This document shows positions 12,851-24,437 of a stretch of DNA of 64,000 nucleotides, piece after piece (within the stretch, counting starts at the first letter, position 1; every line of letters begins with the position of its first letter). The translations under genes and the position numbers were made by a program. A model generated the notes under the pieces. That model did not search any database. It saw only the letters and a list, made by a program, of their open reading frames with translations, and had not been told where the DNA came from. Where the stretch lies: the NCBI GenBank assembly GCA_014843695.1, contig CM026386.1, positions 88,706,746 through 88,770,745 on the forward strand, in the 5' to 3' direction. Source of the DNA: Archivesica marissinica. Lineage: Eukaryota; Mollusca; Bivalvia; Venerida; Vesicomyidae.

Positions 12851-13837
12851 ATTGAAACTCTACATGACTTGTTTGTCATATATAACTGAAGTGGAACCTA
12901 CCAATAATATAATGAACTCTATATATCACACTGATCCTAACACATTAGACTTCAGGAGGAGCATAGCAGACAACATTTATGACAGACATGGAGAAAGCAT
13001 GAAAATAACACGCATCCCTTGGGGCGGGAGACATTAGAAGATGAACATCACAAGTGTCACGTACATAATATGGCATAGTTTGTCGCGTCCACCTTCCTAG
13101 ATGTGACTGTCATACTTGGTATACATTGTATGTAAAATATATGTTATATTGATATGTATTTGTATAAAAACAGCATTGCTTAATAGTACCTAATTAAAAT
13201 CTATAGCATGAGGAACAGACAAAAAATATAAAAATACATTGTAAAAAATAATAGATGATGCTATAAAAAATACTTGTTAAAAATAATAGTCAAAGCATAT
13301 TAGTATAAAGCATATTAAATATGCACACTACGGGTAAACTACATATAATGTAATCCTACTGTGCTGCTAAGCAGATTAGAAATTAGTTTATTAAAATACT
13401 GTACATTCAAAGTTATTATTTTTATTTTATAGAAATTTTATCTTAAAGTTTGCTCGATTGAGAACAAGTTCTTACAACATTAATTTAATCTCTCTCTCTC
13501 GACTCATTCCTGACTGAATCCATCACCATCACAGAGAAAGAAGACACAACAATGTGTGTCTTGCCTAAGGACACAATACAACCCTGGTTCTGGCGGAGAG
13601 CACACTCACAAACTCTTTCTTTGAGGTGGATACCGTGTATATTTCACCACGGAGGCTCCACATAAAAAAATTATGTTGGCGTTTTTTAAAAAGTTGTACG
13701 AACAGATTAGTTCATTTGGCGACTCTCCGGTTATTATTGGTGGCAGAAGACCCCTGGTGCCACTATGAGCAGTATTTCAAGTTGGGTGGGCATGTGGGTA
13801 GAACCACTGACCTTATAGAGAGATAGTTTTATTCACA
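12851..13837. other. Unassigned AT-rich interval with a dispersed-repeat fragment
   Basis: No gene was recognised. The segment at about 13495-13545 (ACTCATTCCTGACTGAATCC, GAGAAAGAAGA) matches about 34205-34255 (CTCATTCCTGATGGAATCC, GAGAAAGAAGA). It is therefore part of an interspersed repeat. Confidence 0.4.
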
Positions 13838-14005
13838 GACCCACGGTCACAAACCCCTGGTCACAGACCCCTGTTCACAGACCCCTGGTCACAAACCCCT
13901 GGTCACAGACCCCTGTTCACAGACCCCTGGTCACAAACCACTGGTCACAAACCCCTGTTCACAGACCCCTGGTCACAAACCACTGGTCACAAACCCCTGG
14001 TCACA
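13838..14005. repeat. 14-bp minisatellite, about 12 copies
   Basis: Short tandem units alternate GGTCACAAACCCCT, GGTCACAGACCCCT and GTTCACAGACCCCT. Two units carry ACCACT. No coding role is visible. Confidence 0.9.
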
Positions 14006-15069
14006 GAAATACCAACAATAAGTAACACTCTATATTAACTATTGAATCTTTTCATCAGCACTTATACTTCTCAAAAAGCTCTCAAACGGGATGAGTTTTT
14101 CCAGTGCCAAATGTAGTATAGATTGAAATGGTAATAATCAAAGTGAAAATTGGCACTCTGTTTATGATCAAAAGATCACCTCCAGTTTAGATTTAAGTGA
14201 TTACTGGCAAGCTGGCATTGATGAAAGCACAAACAAAGCAACATTTGTTTGTATTTGTGGTTGTCTGCTTATCTCAGTTTACTGTTATGCACATTGATCT
14301 TTCTTCCTGCATACAAGAAGACATCTTTATTTTTCCATTCAACCAATGAAGAATATTTTAAAAATTACTTCTACGATCTTCAAACGTCTGATCATGATCT
14401 TAGATTGCAGCGATACAAGCTATATTTCTATATGATAAAACAAATGATCATGGCTTTGTTATATATGATGTAGCACATCCAGATCAAGCCATCAGTTTCT
14501 GTTCAACGTTGCATTAGATAATTAGAACAGGATACGAGTTGATGTTACCATAGACTCATTCCAAAATTCTCTAATGGTAGTCAAAACAAATTGGAAACCT
14601 CTATATGTTAGTAAATTATATGGAGCAGGGATCATTCTAGAGGGTGATGTAGGTGAAATAGTCGTCCTAGGGACCCTGACTTCGCACTCTGGGGGCCCCA
14701 CTTCTCCCTTAAATTGTTTTTTTCTTACAATTTTCATACAAATTTTTCTCCAGTAACATACATGTACACTGGCCCATTTTAAAGCATTCCTATTCAAATG
14801 TTGTATTTAATGGTCATACTGTGCAGTTTAATCATATTCTGTTGCAATTTATCAAGTAACACCATTTAAGGACATGATTGCAGCTTTCTCACTTCTCCCA
14901 AAAAGTCTGACCTAGAATGAACCCTGATCATTGAAGATAATTTCCATTAAGGTTCTTGTATATTAACTTCAAATATTTTGAAGCCAATTTCGATGAAAGT
15001 TCTTGCATAATAAGTTTGAGTATTTTGAAGCCATTATGGTTCTTGCACTTGACCTATGTTTTCGCCGGT
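14006..15069. other. 3' flank of the receptor gene; no other gene seen
   Basis: The stop of the receptor gene lies at 15070 on the minus strand, so the 3' UTR should fall here. Candidate minus-strand poly(A) signals are ATTAAA at about 14806-14811 and AATAAA at about 14327-14333; neither is proven. The plus-strand frame at 14249-14473 has no recognisable domain. Confidence 0.35.
14626..14926. mobile_element. Possible 301-bp hAT-like MITE
   Basis: The left end CAGGGATCATTCTAGA and the right end (reverse complement CAGGGTTCATTCTAGG) form an imperfect inverted repeat with a CAGGG start typical of hAT ends. No 8-bp target duplication was found at the flanks. The assignment rests on the ends alone. 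Confidence 0.45.
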
Positions 15070-16133
15070 TTAGTACATATTTCTTGAATAATCTCCAACA
15101 ACATAGTTTTCACGATTTCGAACCAATGTGCTGCCATTTATAGGCCATTCATTACTCCTATAGTGAGCTCTAGAATAACCTGGATGTACAGTAGGTACCG
15201 AATACAGTCCATTGCTGTCTGTGACCCTTGGTTGTGCCCCGACGTACACTGTTGCTGGATATCTATCGGCAGCCATGGTAGGTGGATACTGTTCCATACG
15301 GCCAGTTCTACCCTGATAATAATGATGATGTCCGTGATAGACAGGAGCATTTGTTGCTCTGTTGTAAACAGGATTTAGCTTTAGTTTCCCCTCCTGCCCA
15401 TGACCATACTGACTGCCATTCATCCTGCTCACATTATTATGTAGTGGCTGCTGAACACCAGGATAGAAGTGGGATTGGGTCTTGTGTGGTGTGGGGTGAC
15501 GTTTCTCATTATGCCTAAGGTTTCTGGAATGCGACTTTCCCTCTTTCAATAACCACCACAATATCACACTGGCTACCACCAATACAAGAATAAATATTAC
15601 AGCACACACTATTATCACAACTGTTGTAGTAATAGCATCTGTTGTTGTGGTAGTGGTGTGTGTTGTTGTTATAGTGGGTGTAGTTGTCGTAGTAGTTGGT
15701 GTTGTTGTTATAGTAGTCGGTGTTGTTGTTGTAGTAGTCGGTGTTGTTGTTGTAGTAGTCGGTGTTGTTGTTGTAGTAGTCGGTGTTGTTGTTGTAGTAG
15801 TTGGTGTTGTTGTTGTAGTAGTTGGTGGTGTTGTTGTAGTAGTCGGTGTTGTTGTTGTAGTAGTTGGTGTTGTTGTTATAGTAGTCGGTGTTGTTGTTGT
15901 AGTAGTCGGTGTTGTTGTTGTAGTAGTTGGTGTTGTTGTTGTAGTAGTCGGTGTTGTTGTTGTAGTAGTCGGTGTTGTTGTTGTAGTAGTCGGTGTTGTT
16001 GTTGTAGTAGTCGGTGTTGTTGTTGTAGTAGTCGGTGTTGTTGTTGTAGTAGTCGGTGTTGTTGTTGTAGTAGTTGGTGTTGTTGTTGTAGTAGTTGGTG
16101 TTGTTGTTGTAGTAGTTGATGTAGTTGCAGTGC
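15070..16133 (-). CDS. Last exon of Ig receptor: Thr-rich stalk, TM helix, Tyr-rich tail
   Basis: The exon encodes about 353 residues after a split Gly codon. It starts at the acceptor TTATTATTTGCTAG/GC, phase 1, which fits the phase-1 donor of the exon at 36694. Order: GTATTS, then about 20 heptads of TTTTTTP (rare TTITTTP, TTTTTPP), a short TITTTHTTTTTTDAITTT link, a hydrophobic helix (VVIIVCAVIFILVLVVASVI, then LWWLL) and a 158-residue tail ending YSRNMY with stop at 15070-15072. The tail has 15 tyrosines, an NPVY motif (NPxY, a PTB-binding or endocytic class) and LYSVP (YxxP). No strict ITIM was found. The stalk resembles a mucin O-glycosylation substrate. No in-frame ATG exists between the upstream stop and the stalk, so an exon fits better than a separate gene. 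Confidence 0.75.
15672..16110 (-). repeat. 21-bp coding minisatellite (mucin stalk)
   Basis: The tandem 21-bp unit, on the minus strand ACAACAACACCGACTACTAC plus one base, encodes TTTTTTP. Copy number is about 20. Single-base variants give Ile or Pro at a few places, but the frame is kept throughout. The array should be prone to length change between alleles in steps of seven residues. Confidence 0.93.
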
Positions 16134-16593
16134 CTAGCAAATAATAAAACACTGTTATCAAACTGACAAGTACTTTTGGCAAAAACAATGCTACAAATCA
16201 CTAAAGTCTGTCCCACATAATGCATGGACCCCAGATACTAATTTACTAATAATTAGATACTAATTAAGGTCAACTAATCGTTATCTCCAGTCTATTTTCT
16301 TAGAGCTAAATTGATTCCTGTGTGTGTCAATAGTATGTAAGCAACCAATTACTAATTAGTACAACATAACTTTGACCTGGCCCTGTCAATACAATAAATA
16401 AATACAGCCATGTGTAAATTGGCATATGTGGCAACTCATATCTATATAATAGATTGGAGACTATGAAATTAGTGTTTAAGACAAAACAACTAAATTGACC
16501 AAAAACAAGTGCATTTTAGGGGTAATGGCCCAAGTAACGTGATAATTGCTCGAGTGCTTTATAAGGCTGACCAGTCAGGTCAGGTGCCTTTGA
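16134..16593 (-). other. Start of the large receptor intron (intron 3')
   Basis: The intron between 36693 and 16134 begins here when read from the acceptor side. The pyrimidine-rich acceptor tract gives a spurious signal-peptide-like frame up to 16188. Otherwise no gene was seen. Confidence 0.5.
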
Positions 16594-16878
16594 GACGGAT
16601 CTGTAGTCCAGTGGTAACACGCTGGACTGGTAATCCAGGGATCGCAGGTTCGATCCCCCGTCTGACACTAATAAAATTAAGTCTTTCAGATGGGACGAAC
16701 GTTAAAACGAGGTTTCGTGTCGGTGCTTTACACTGTGCACGTAAAAGAACAAGATGAGATTCTGGAATGGGTCTCTGTCTGTATCATTGCACTATCCTCC
16801 AAAAATTCTAAAATGACTAATCTCTTCAGGAGGCATCGCTCATATGGGCAACCGGTAGCAACGATAAATAAACGTAAA
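16594..16878 (+). mobile_element. tRNA-Thr-derived SINE, full-length copy
   Basis: The 5' head GACGGATCTGTAGTCCAGTG to CCCCCGTCTGACA folds like a tRNA. The anticodon arm CTGGA-CTGGTAA-TCCAG gives anticodon GGT (Thr), and the B box is GGTTCGATCC. The body includes CAGATGGGACG and CTCTTCAGGAGGC. The tail is GATAAATAAACGTAAA. Further copies are at 18762, 25033(-), 25959(-), 27537(-), 28564(-), 33183 and 39804. This is not a functional tRNA gene: the body continues directly after the head and all copies share it. Confidence 0.9.
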
Positions 16879-16921
16879 CGCACGCCTTTGAGTGATAATA
16901 ACCGCAGTAATGTTGAGCAAT

Positions 16922-17196
16922 GATCACCTTACTGGGGCAATGATCACCTACTGGGGCAATGACACCTTACTGGGGCAATGATCACCTTACTGGGGCACTG
17001 GTCACCTTACTGGGGCAATGATCACCTTACTGGGGCAATGATCACCTTACTGGGGCAATGATCACCTTACTGGGGCAATGATCACCTACTGGGGCAATGA
17101 TCACCTTACTGGGGCATGTCATTCTGGGGCAATGATCACCTTACTGGGGCAATGATCACCTTACTGGGGCAATGATCACCTTACTGGGGCACTGGT
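16922..17196. repeat. 20-bp minisatellite, about 14 copies
   Basis: Units of AATGATCACCTTACTGGGGC with minor variants (ACTGGTCACC, deletions at about 16945 and 17115). The array lies directly behind the SINE tail at 16878. Confidence 0.94.
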
Positions 17197-17199
17197 CAG

Positions 17200-17996
17200 C
17201 CATATATTGATTGTACTGTATAATATATATATGTTTATTTTCTGTGTCTTAATTAAATACATCACTGAACTGGCATGCTATATACACTCAACAACATTCT
17301 GAATCAGTCACATCTATGTGTTATACAGTATTTGTACATCCCTGGTCACATCTATGTGTTATACAGTATTTGGAGCAAACTAATAACAATATGATATCAA
17401 TATTCAAATAATCTTATTTGATACATGTTATTACAGATCGTTATGCAGTGAATTGCTGTATAATCATCTGCAATAATATGCACTAAATGACAAGATGAAA
17501 ATATTATATTGTATGATTATCAGTTGGTTCCATTTGTTATAAAACCCAAGATTACCGATTACGAATTTTGTTGAGTGTAGACAGAATTTCTTTCTTTCTA
17601 AGTTAAATAGTCTTGTAAGACAAGTTATCTAGCTTGCGTTTCCCCAAAGCCATTGTGCTCCCCGCTCCCCCAAAGCCATTGCTTTGGACGTTGTAGGGAA
17701 ATGACGTCCTTATTCATGTCACGTTTGAATGTACATTATTTTCTATGGCAATTACTTTACGATTAAGGCTTTCCAAATACTCTATTAATGCTAAACTTGA
17801 GGTCCAAGAGTGGGATGGGACAAACTTTAGTACATTGTTGTTATTGTCAAGTACTTGTCAAAATGATTGTCTGATACAGCAGCAGTGTCTTCCTACACCC
17901 CCAAACAAATGTTGGAAATAACAGAAATATTGTCACACATCGACATGCACATTCAGTATGAATTCCAACTTCTAACATATACAAGAAAATTGCAAG
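17200..17996. other. Unassigned intron DNA
   Basis: AT-rich DNA with a short direct repeat CACATCTATGTGTTATACAG at about 17307 and 17345. No gene or element ends were recognised. Confidence 0.4.
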
Positions 17997-18082
17997 ACAG
18001 TGAAAACTACAAGACAGTGAAAACTACAAGACAGTGAAAACTACAAGACAGTGAAAACTACAAAACAGTGAAAACTACAAGT
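17997..18082. repeat. 17-bp minisatellite, five copies
   Basis: The unit CAGTGAAAACTACAAGA repeats five times with small changes. Confidence 0.88.
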
Positions 18083-18119
18083 GAAAGTACACTATTAAAA
18101 AGAAAACAAACAAAAACAG

Positions 18120-19094
18120 TAGCGATGGGACCGAATAGCTAAATGGTATTTGAATAGTATTCGTATATTCGATGAATATTACAAATCAAATCCTAACTAA
18201 CCTATTCACCGGTTCACCGGTACACGCGTGTACTTTACACGTCGTTAAATTGGCTTCTATTGACATGGATTTAGTTACGGCTTGTGGAGGTCTATATCAA
18301 CTACCAGTATATGCTAAGAACAGGCTGTTTCTATTGTTTAATGAACACATGTATAAATGGGTGCGACATGCAGCATATTTATTAGAATTATACGATGAGA
18401 TATTTAAAAGAATAAAAGCATCTGCGAATTTCATTGTGTACACAAAATACATTATATATTTGTTGTATTTTACATCAGTCTTAGTAAAATCCTTGGATAC
18501 AGTTCACAACTTTCATAACACACATTTACCATTGTTTTTCGTTTTAGTGACCATATTGATCATTTTATGTAAATAAGGTACTGATCGATTTGCATATGTA
18601 ATTGCCCCATTAAAACAACACCTTGTACAAAGTTGAGACACCCCAGGGGGCGCGCTTGATTGGTGCCGCACTTAAACAAACACACAAGGAGGTGCGAATC
18701 AGTGGACTTTTTGAAATAACTAGAAAATGACCAATATTAAAACAAAAACTGAAAATAGAATACACGCTGGACTGGTAATCCAGGGATGCAGGTTCGATCC
18801 CCCGTCTGACCCTAATAAAATTAACAGTCTTTCAGATGGGACGGTAAACCGAGGTCTTGTGTCGGTGCCTTACACCGTGCACACAAAATAACCAGAGCAG
18901 ACTCTGGAATAGGTCTCTGTCTGTATCATGCACTATCCTCCAAAATCTAAGATGACTAATCTCTTCAGGAGGCGTCGCTCATATGGGCAACCTGTAGCGA
19001 CGATAAATAAACGTAAAAAACACAGAGAATTATTTATTTTATTGTTTGGTATTCGAATACCGAAATAGGAATCGAATATTCGGTTCCATCCCTA
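18120..19094. mobile_element. hAT-like element with TAGxGATGG ends
   Basis: The left end TAGCGATGGGACCGAATAG and the right end (reverse complement TAGGGATGGAACCGAATATT) form terminal inverted repeats. Subterminal GTATTCG/CGAATAC words also occur. These ends are of hAT type. The target duplication is not clear (flanks AAAAACAG and AAAATAGA). A 134-codon frame at 18172-18576 has no recognised domain. A SINE is nested at 18762-19020. Confidence 0.65.
18762..19020 (+). mobile_element. tRNA-Thr-derived SINE, 5'-truncated, nested
   Basis: The copy begins inside the anticodon stem (ACACGCTGGACTGGTAATCC) and ends AATAAACGTAAAAAA. It lacks the A box, so it has lost its internal promoter half. It is nested in the hAT-like element. 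Confidence 0.87.
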
Positions 19095-19467
19095 AAAATA
19101 GACATTTTGACTAAAACCAACTGGAAGAACATTCATAATTAAGGTGCATTAACAAAGACACACTCACAAGATCTATTTAATATAAAATAATTGAACACAC
19201 AAGACCCTATCAAAACATTATCTACTGGTAGTTGGTTTTGATACAACCAATGAAGGTGAATTTGGGTCTGAACATATTTTGCTAATATTTTGCATTCATA
19301 TTAGTTACGAACATGGAAAATGAATGTTGATGAAAATGGTGTGTATATTAATGTACTTTCTGAATTGATGTAATAAATACATGCTATATAATTATATACC
19401 AAGAACCTGTCACATCTGAAAAATTGTTTTTAATTATATTCTTCAAATAATGTTTTTTATCAAACAA
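19095..19467. other. Unassigned intron DNA
   Basis: AT-rich; no gene or repeat ends were recognised. Confidence 0.35.
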
Positions 19468-20335
19468 TACTCTATTACTGACATCTGCAAATGAATCCGT
19501 CACACTCCAAAACGATCTTAAGAGATTAGAAGAGTGGAAGTTGGAGTGGGACATGGAATTTAACTGCTCCAAATGTCAAGTTATCCACGTCACCAGAAGG
19601 AAACATCCTATTCCCAGTAAATTTAAACTCCATGTAGTCCTACTTGAGTCGGTCACCTCAGCCAAATACCTTGGCGTGGATATCTCGTAGGACGCACACA
19701 TAAAAAGGTCAACAGAGAAAGCAAACCAAACATTAGGATTTCTACATAGAAACATCTAGGTCAAATCCTAACCCTTTAAGTCCATGGCTTACCAGACACT
19801 AGTGAGACCCCAGCTGGAATATTGCTCCGAGATCATACCCAAACATTGATAGACCAAATTGAAGGTGTCCAGCAAAGAGCAGCCCGTTGGATAAAGGCTG
19901 ACTTCTGTCCTACGCAGACTAGATCAACAGCGTATTGACAATAGGTTATCCCTGCTTTTGAAAATTACCCCTAGTTCCACTCTCCCGTCCTGCTCGCCAT
20001 TGCCATTCCTTAAGCTATAGGTTAATTACAGCAACTACAGACTACTACAAGTTTTCCTTTTTTCTAAGAACAATCTACCATTGGAACCATCTCCCTCCTG
20101 ACATTGTCCATCTCCCTACCATAGAGCAATTCAATACGACTGTTTGCCATATTGATCATGCCAGCCCCATAGTTGTTCTACTCATCTGCTTTTAACTCTT
20201 ACAACAACTTATTTTTCATTACTTTCTTATAATTATGCTTTTAACTACTCATACTTTTAACTCCTTTGCGGTTTTTGACGCGCAACATGTCTACTTCCCC
20301 GCGAGGGGTTCGACATTAGAGGAAGATAGATAGAT
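19468..20335 (+). pseudogene. 5'-truncated LINE, RT C-terminus and 3' UTR
   Basis: Strongly similar to the minus-strand LINE at 57119-58590, in the part from just after the RT active site to the 3' end. Recognisable pieces in broken frames include WDMEFNCSKCQVIHVTRRKH and the region equivalent to FPRTIYHWNHLPPDI. Stops and indels interrupt every frame. The 3' end carries a stem-loop at 20287-20316 and a GATAGATAGATT tail. The CR1/Jockey-like group is inferred from the C-terminal motif. Confidence 0.85.
20287..20316 (+). other. LINE 3' stem-loop with GCGA tetraloop
   Basis: ATGTC...GACAT forms an outer stem, and CCCC-GCGA-GGGG forms an inner stem with a GNRA-type loop. The same structure is kept at 57120-57149 in the other copy. 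In LINEs such 3' structures are often the site recognised by the reverse transcriptase; that role is inferred here. Confidence 0.7.
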
Positions 20336-21635
20336 TCATTTCCTTTAATTTGAGCTGTAGTATAATTATGGTCCATGATGGTTTTGACCTACGTGACTCA
20401 AATGTGGTAAAGAACAATGTAAAATGCAAGTTTAATGCAAAATCTTGGATGCCAGACATTCCAACTATGCTACTAGTGCACTCTGACAAAAGCTTAGCTG
20501 AACTGTAATTTCTTTCAACAAGAAATAATTATGTAGCATGCATAACAACAACTACAGGTATGATCTACATGTACAGGCAGCAATGGAAGCAACATAAACA
20601 ATTAAGAACGTTCAAACATCGTGTATTAAGCAATGCTGTTTTTATATGACAGTAATATAAGTTTTAATATTCTTCGAAATTACATCAAGCATACAGTTTA
20701 TACATTGTCTATTGGAAGGCATTGTCTACCACAAGCTTTTAAAAAATATTAATCTCCCTCTCTCTCAGTGACAAGAAATGAAAAATGTCATATTCATGCA
20801 GTAATGAAAAAAATTCTGTTAACAATTGTAACATTATCGGTCATATGGAATATTGACCCGCTAAAATGTTTCTATATGGAAAAGTGCCCTTAATAGAATA
20901 TTGACCCCCCCCCCCCCTCCCCAAAGCCTACAAAAACAATAAGCTATAAAATTAACAATTATTAATAAAATTATATTGAATTTCTTTACACCAACATTTG
21001 CTTCTATATTGTAATTATGCACCGTTATCGAAATTATATATAATCTAATAGGCTTTAATACTTCTTGCATCTACATTATCATCTCAGTTACTGGATACAA
21101 ACTCCACTACAGAATGCTAAGGATGTTACTGCTGTGCAATGTCATTCTTATGTTTCATTGCAATGTCAATTTTCGTTTGTTGTTCCTTTCGCCTACGTCT
21201 TATCCACACAAATGAAAGCTATCACATCCACAAATGCCCACATCCACAAATAATTGCAACAACAATGATAATAGTCTCCTTGTTCTTGTCAGGAGTAGGT
21301 GTACTGTTAGTAGTAGTATGCTCAGTAGTAGGGTGTGTACCATTAGGTTGGTTAGTGGTTGATGTTACTGTGTCTGAAATGATAATAGACACCATATATC
21401 ATGATATAGTTGGTGACTATTATAAATTAGGACAAAACACCAACAAGTGAATCCAGTAATGTTATGCACTATAAAGTCCCATACCGTATAGCAGCAATAA
21501 AGTGGTATGTGTATACCTGAACAAATGTTAACAAATGGGGCGGGGGGTGATCACGAGTTGGGGCAGGCAGGGGTGTATGAGGGTTAATGACACATCTCAT
21601 CAGAGTGAACATTTGTGCCAAGTTATTTGAAATGA
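20336..21635. other. Unassigned intron DNA
   Basis: Contains a poly-C run at about 20907-20918. A plus-strand frame at 21139-21450 has a hydrophobic stretch (IVSLFLSGVGVLLVVVCSVV) but no start context, splice partners or family resemblance, so it is not called. Confidence 0.35.
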
Positions 21636-22886
21636 ATGGTCAAGTTTTGCTGTTGTACAATGAATGGTCAAGTTTTGCTGTTGTACAATGAATGGTCAAG
21701 TTTTGCTGTTGTACAATGAATGGTGGAGTTTTGCTGTTGTACAATGAATGGTCAAGTTTTGCTGTTGTACAATGAATGGTCAAGTTTTGCTGTTGTACAA
21801 TGAATGGTCAAGTTTTGCTGTTGTACAATGAATGGTGGAGTTTTGCTGTTGTACAATGAATGGTCAAGTTTTGCTGTTGTACAATGAATGGTGGAGTTTT
21901 GCTGTTGTACAATGAATGGTCAAGTTTTGCTGTTGTACAATGAATGGTGGAGTGTTGCTGTTGTACAATGAATGGTCAAGTTTTGCTGTTGTACAATGAA
22001 TGGTGGAGTTTTGCTGTTGTACAATGAATGGTCAAGTTTTGCTGTTGTACAATGAATGGTGGAGTTTTGCTGTTGTACAATGAATGGTGGAGTTTTGCTG
22101 TTGTACAATGAATGGTCAAGTTTTGCTGTTGTACAATGAATGGTGGAGTTTTGCTGTTGTACAATGAATGGTCAAGTTTTGCTGTTGTACAATGAATGGT
22201 GGAGTTTTGCTGTTGTACAATGAATGGTCAAGTTTTGCTGTTGTACAATGAATGGTCAAGTTTTGCTGTTGTACAATGAATGGTGGAGTTTTGCTGTTGT
22301 ACAATGAATGGTCAAGTTTTGCTGTTGTACAATGAATGGTGGAGTTTTGCTGTTGTACAATGAATGGTCAAGTTTTGCTGTTGTACAATGAATGGTGGAG
22401 TTTTGCTGTTGTACAATGAATGGTCAAGTTTTGCTGTTGTACAATGAATGGTGGAGTTTTGCTGTTGTACAATGAATGGTGGAGTTTTGCTGTTGTACAA
22501 TGAATGGTCAAGTTTTGCTGTTGTACAATGAATGGTGGAGTTTTGCTGTTGTACAATGAATGGTCAAGTTTTGCTGTTGTACAATGAATGGTGGAGTTTT
22601 GCTGTTGTACAATGAATGGTCAAGTTTTGCTGTTGTACAATGAATGGTGGAGTTTTGCTGTTGTACAATGAATGGTCAAGTTTTGCTGTTGTACAATGAA
22701 TGGTCAAGTTTTGCTGTTGTACAATGAATGGTCAAGTTTTGCTGTTGTACAATGAATGGTCAAGTTTTGCTGTTGTACAATGAATGGTCAAGTTTTGCTG
22801 TTGTACAATGAATGGTCAAGTTTTGCTGTTGTACAATGAATGGTCAAGTTTTGCTGTTGTACAATGAATGGTCAAGTTTTGCTGTT
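21636..22886. repeat. 28-bp minisatellite, about 44 copies, two unit types
   Basis: The unit TTTTGCTGTTGTACAATGAA plus TGGTCAAG (type A) or TGGTGGAG (type B). Types alternate A-B through the middle of the array, making a 56-bp higher-order unit. Both ends are mostly runs of A, and the last nine units are all A. Minus-strand frames of 62 residues are by-products. Confidence 0.97.
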
Positions 22887-22919
22887 GACAACTTCAATAT
22901 ATCAATAGTTGACATTTAG

Positions 22920-23020
22920 CCTCAGAGTGTGACCTTGCCCTTTGAAGGTAAGGATCAGGGTCTTGGACTCGACGTGACCTTGACCTTTGAAGGTAAGGAT
23001 CAGGGTCTTGGACTTGACAC
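22920..23020. repeat. Two-copy direct repeat of about 50 bp
   Basis: GACCTTTGAAGGTAAGGATC followed by AGGGTCTTGGACT occurs twice in tandem. Confidence 0.8.
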
Positions 23021-23329
23021 GTCGTCTTCACATGAGGAATAGTTGTGCCTTACCTATTTCAATCAATCATCTGGACTGGATCTCAATATTTATTTGACAG
23101 TAAAAACTGCACTAACGGTCACCTGGTGTCAACAGCAAGTTCAAACTCAAAATGAAAATCAATCTATATTACACCTGGTATTAGCGACCACCTGGTGTCT
23201 GCAGCCAGTGACCGGTATATATCATCCCAAATGCCATATTCCCACTGCATTAGACGGCCATGTGAAATGTGTGAACATTCAATTCATCGTGTCAACTGTT
23301 GTGTATCGACATCGACATTTAGTAATATA

Positions 23330-24435
23330 CCACTATTGTTCCTATTTATAGTGCCTGGGCGCGATGCAAAACAAAAGGGGCACGCTAATTAGAGTAATTA
23401 ATTTCTGTAGTATAGGTGTGGAAAATTTCTGTTTCAATATCGGTAATTGCCAAATAATTGGAAGAAACTGCTCGGTGACCTTGCTTTGTCATAATGTGAC
23501 GCCTACTACGTCATCGTGTGTTACCTAAATTGATCGATAATTATGTTCTGTACATGCGGTACATAATATTATGCCACGTAAATCGTATACATTTAAAGTT
23601 AACCCGTGTTTCTGTGGATTGTTCCGCGTTATCAATAGAGAATATTATGTTACTGTCTTATAAATTTTAATTTATTAGGCGAGTCGGAGAAAAAAATACA
23701 AGGCGATATTCTATTTATCCTACATTCTGAGTGTGCACCCGACAAAAACAAATAAACTAGCCATGACAGCTTACAAACTCGCTACGCACTTGGTAATATG
23801 TTGCGCATTGATATTTCTATTTATAGATAAATTATAAATGACATTTCTCTGACAACAGTAGTTTCCAGAGGGGTCTCATTGAGTGCTGTTAATTCATCCC
23901 AAACCTGAAAGTTTGCCTGTACACGACTTTCTTCTTGGGACATTTTCCAAACTCAGCAGACAACACAATGTGACGTGACGACAGACGCTTTGTTTATTTA
24001 CAAACCGTAATCTGGGTCATAAAAGTAGTCGGTCACGAAAGCTTTATTAGGCACTGACTAATAAAGCAAAATTTATTAGGCAGGCCGTTTTTGTACATTA
24101 TTTTGCATGAAGGTAGGATAAACTGTTATACGGTGTCTATGTAAATAACTATCCTTGTACTTTTGGTTTGAATAGCTTGAGGCATTGTTGATATTGTGTG
24201 AATTATTCTGTGAAAATAAATACTTTTTTTTATAGCGATATACGTTCAACAAGTGATGCGCATATTATTCATGCATACTTAGTGATTCATGAGCTTGGAG
24301 TTTATATATATATATGGATTACAACAGTACTACCAACATGTAAGCCAATTATATCCGTTTAAGGGCCAATTCATGTTGCATTTTTAAGTGGGAGTGCCTA
24401 TATTAGAGGTGGCGCTTTAAATAGGAACAATACGG
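23330..24435. mobile_element. 1.1-kb TIR element with TA target site
   Basis: The left end CCACTATTGTTCCTATTTAT and the right end (reverse complement CCGTATTGTTCCTATTTAAA) are inverted repeats. Both are flanked by TA (23328-23329 and 24436-24437). TA duplication is the mark of the Tc1/mariner/pogo group. No transposase frame is present, so the element is non-autonomous. Confidence 0.7.
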
Positions 24436-24437
24436 TA

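Noticed and set aside
12385..12889. Long overlapping open frames on both strands (119-155 codons) with 13-residue repeats
   Set aside because: The 39-bp unit is a multiple of three without stops, so frames stay open automatically; peptides differ by frame and no start or splice context exists.
14626..14926. Firm hAT MITE call
   Set aside because: Inverted ends are imperfect and no target duplication was seen; kept only as a possible element.
16134..16188. Signal-peptide-like stretch MFLPKVLVSLITVFYYLLG before the Thr stalk
   Set aside because: It starts at TTG, not ATG; no in-frame ATG lies upstream before a stop. The DNA is a good pyrimidine tract plus acceptor AG whose phase fits the upstream Ig exon.
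15515..16225. Alternative frame giving Asn/Tyr repeats, and plus-strand Val/Gly or Cys/Ser repeats
   Set aside because: Shadows of the Thr-coding 21-bp repeat; only the Thr frame continues into a TM helix and a non-repetitive tail.
18172..18576. 134-codon open frame as a gene
   Set aside because: Lies within a hAT-like element, low-complexity hydrophobic composition, no domain; not called as a coding region.
21920..22556. Minus-strand 62-codon frames
   Set aside because: Repeated peptides from the 28-bp minisatellite.
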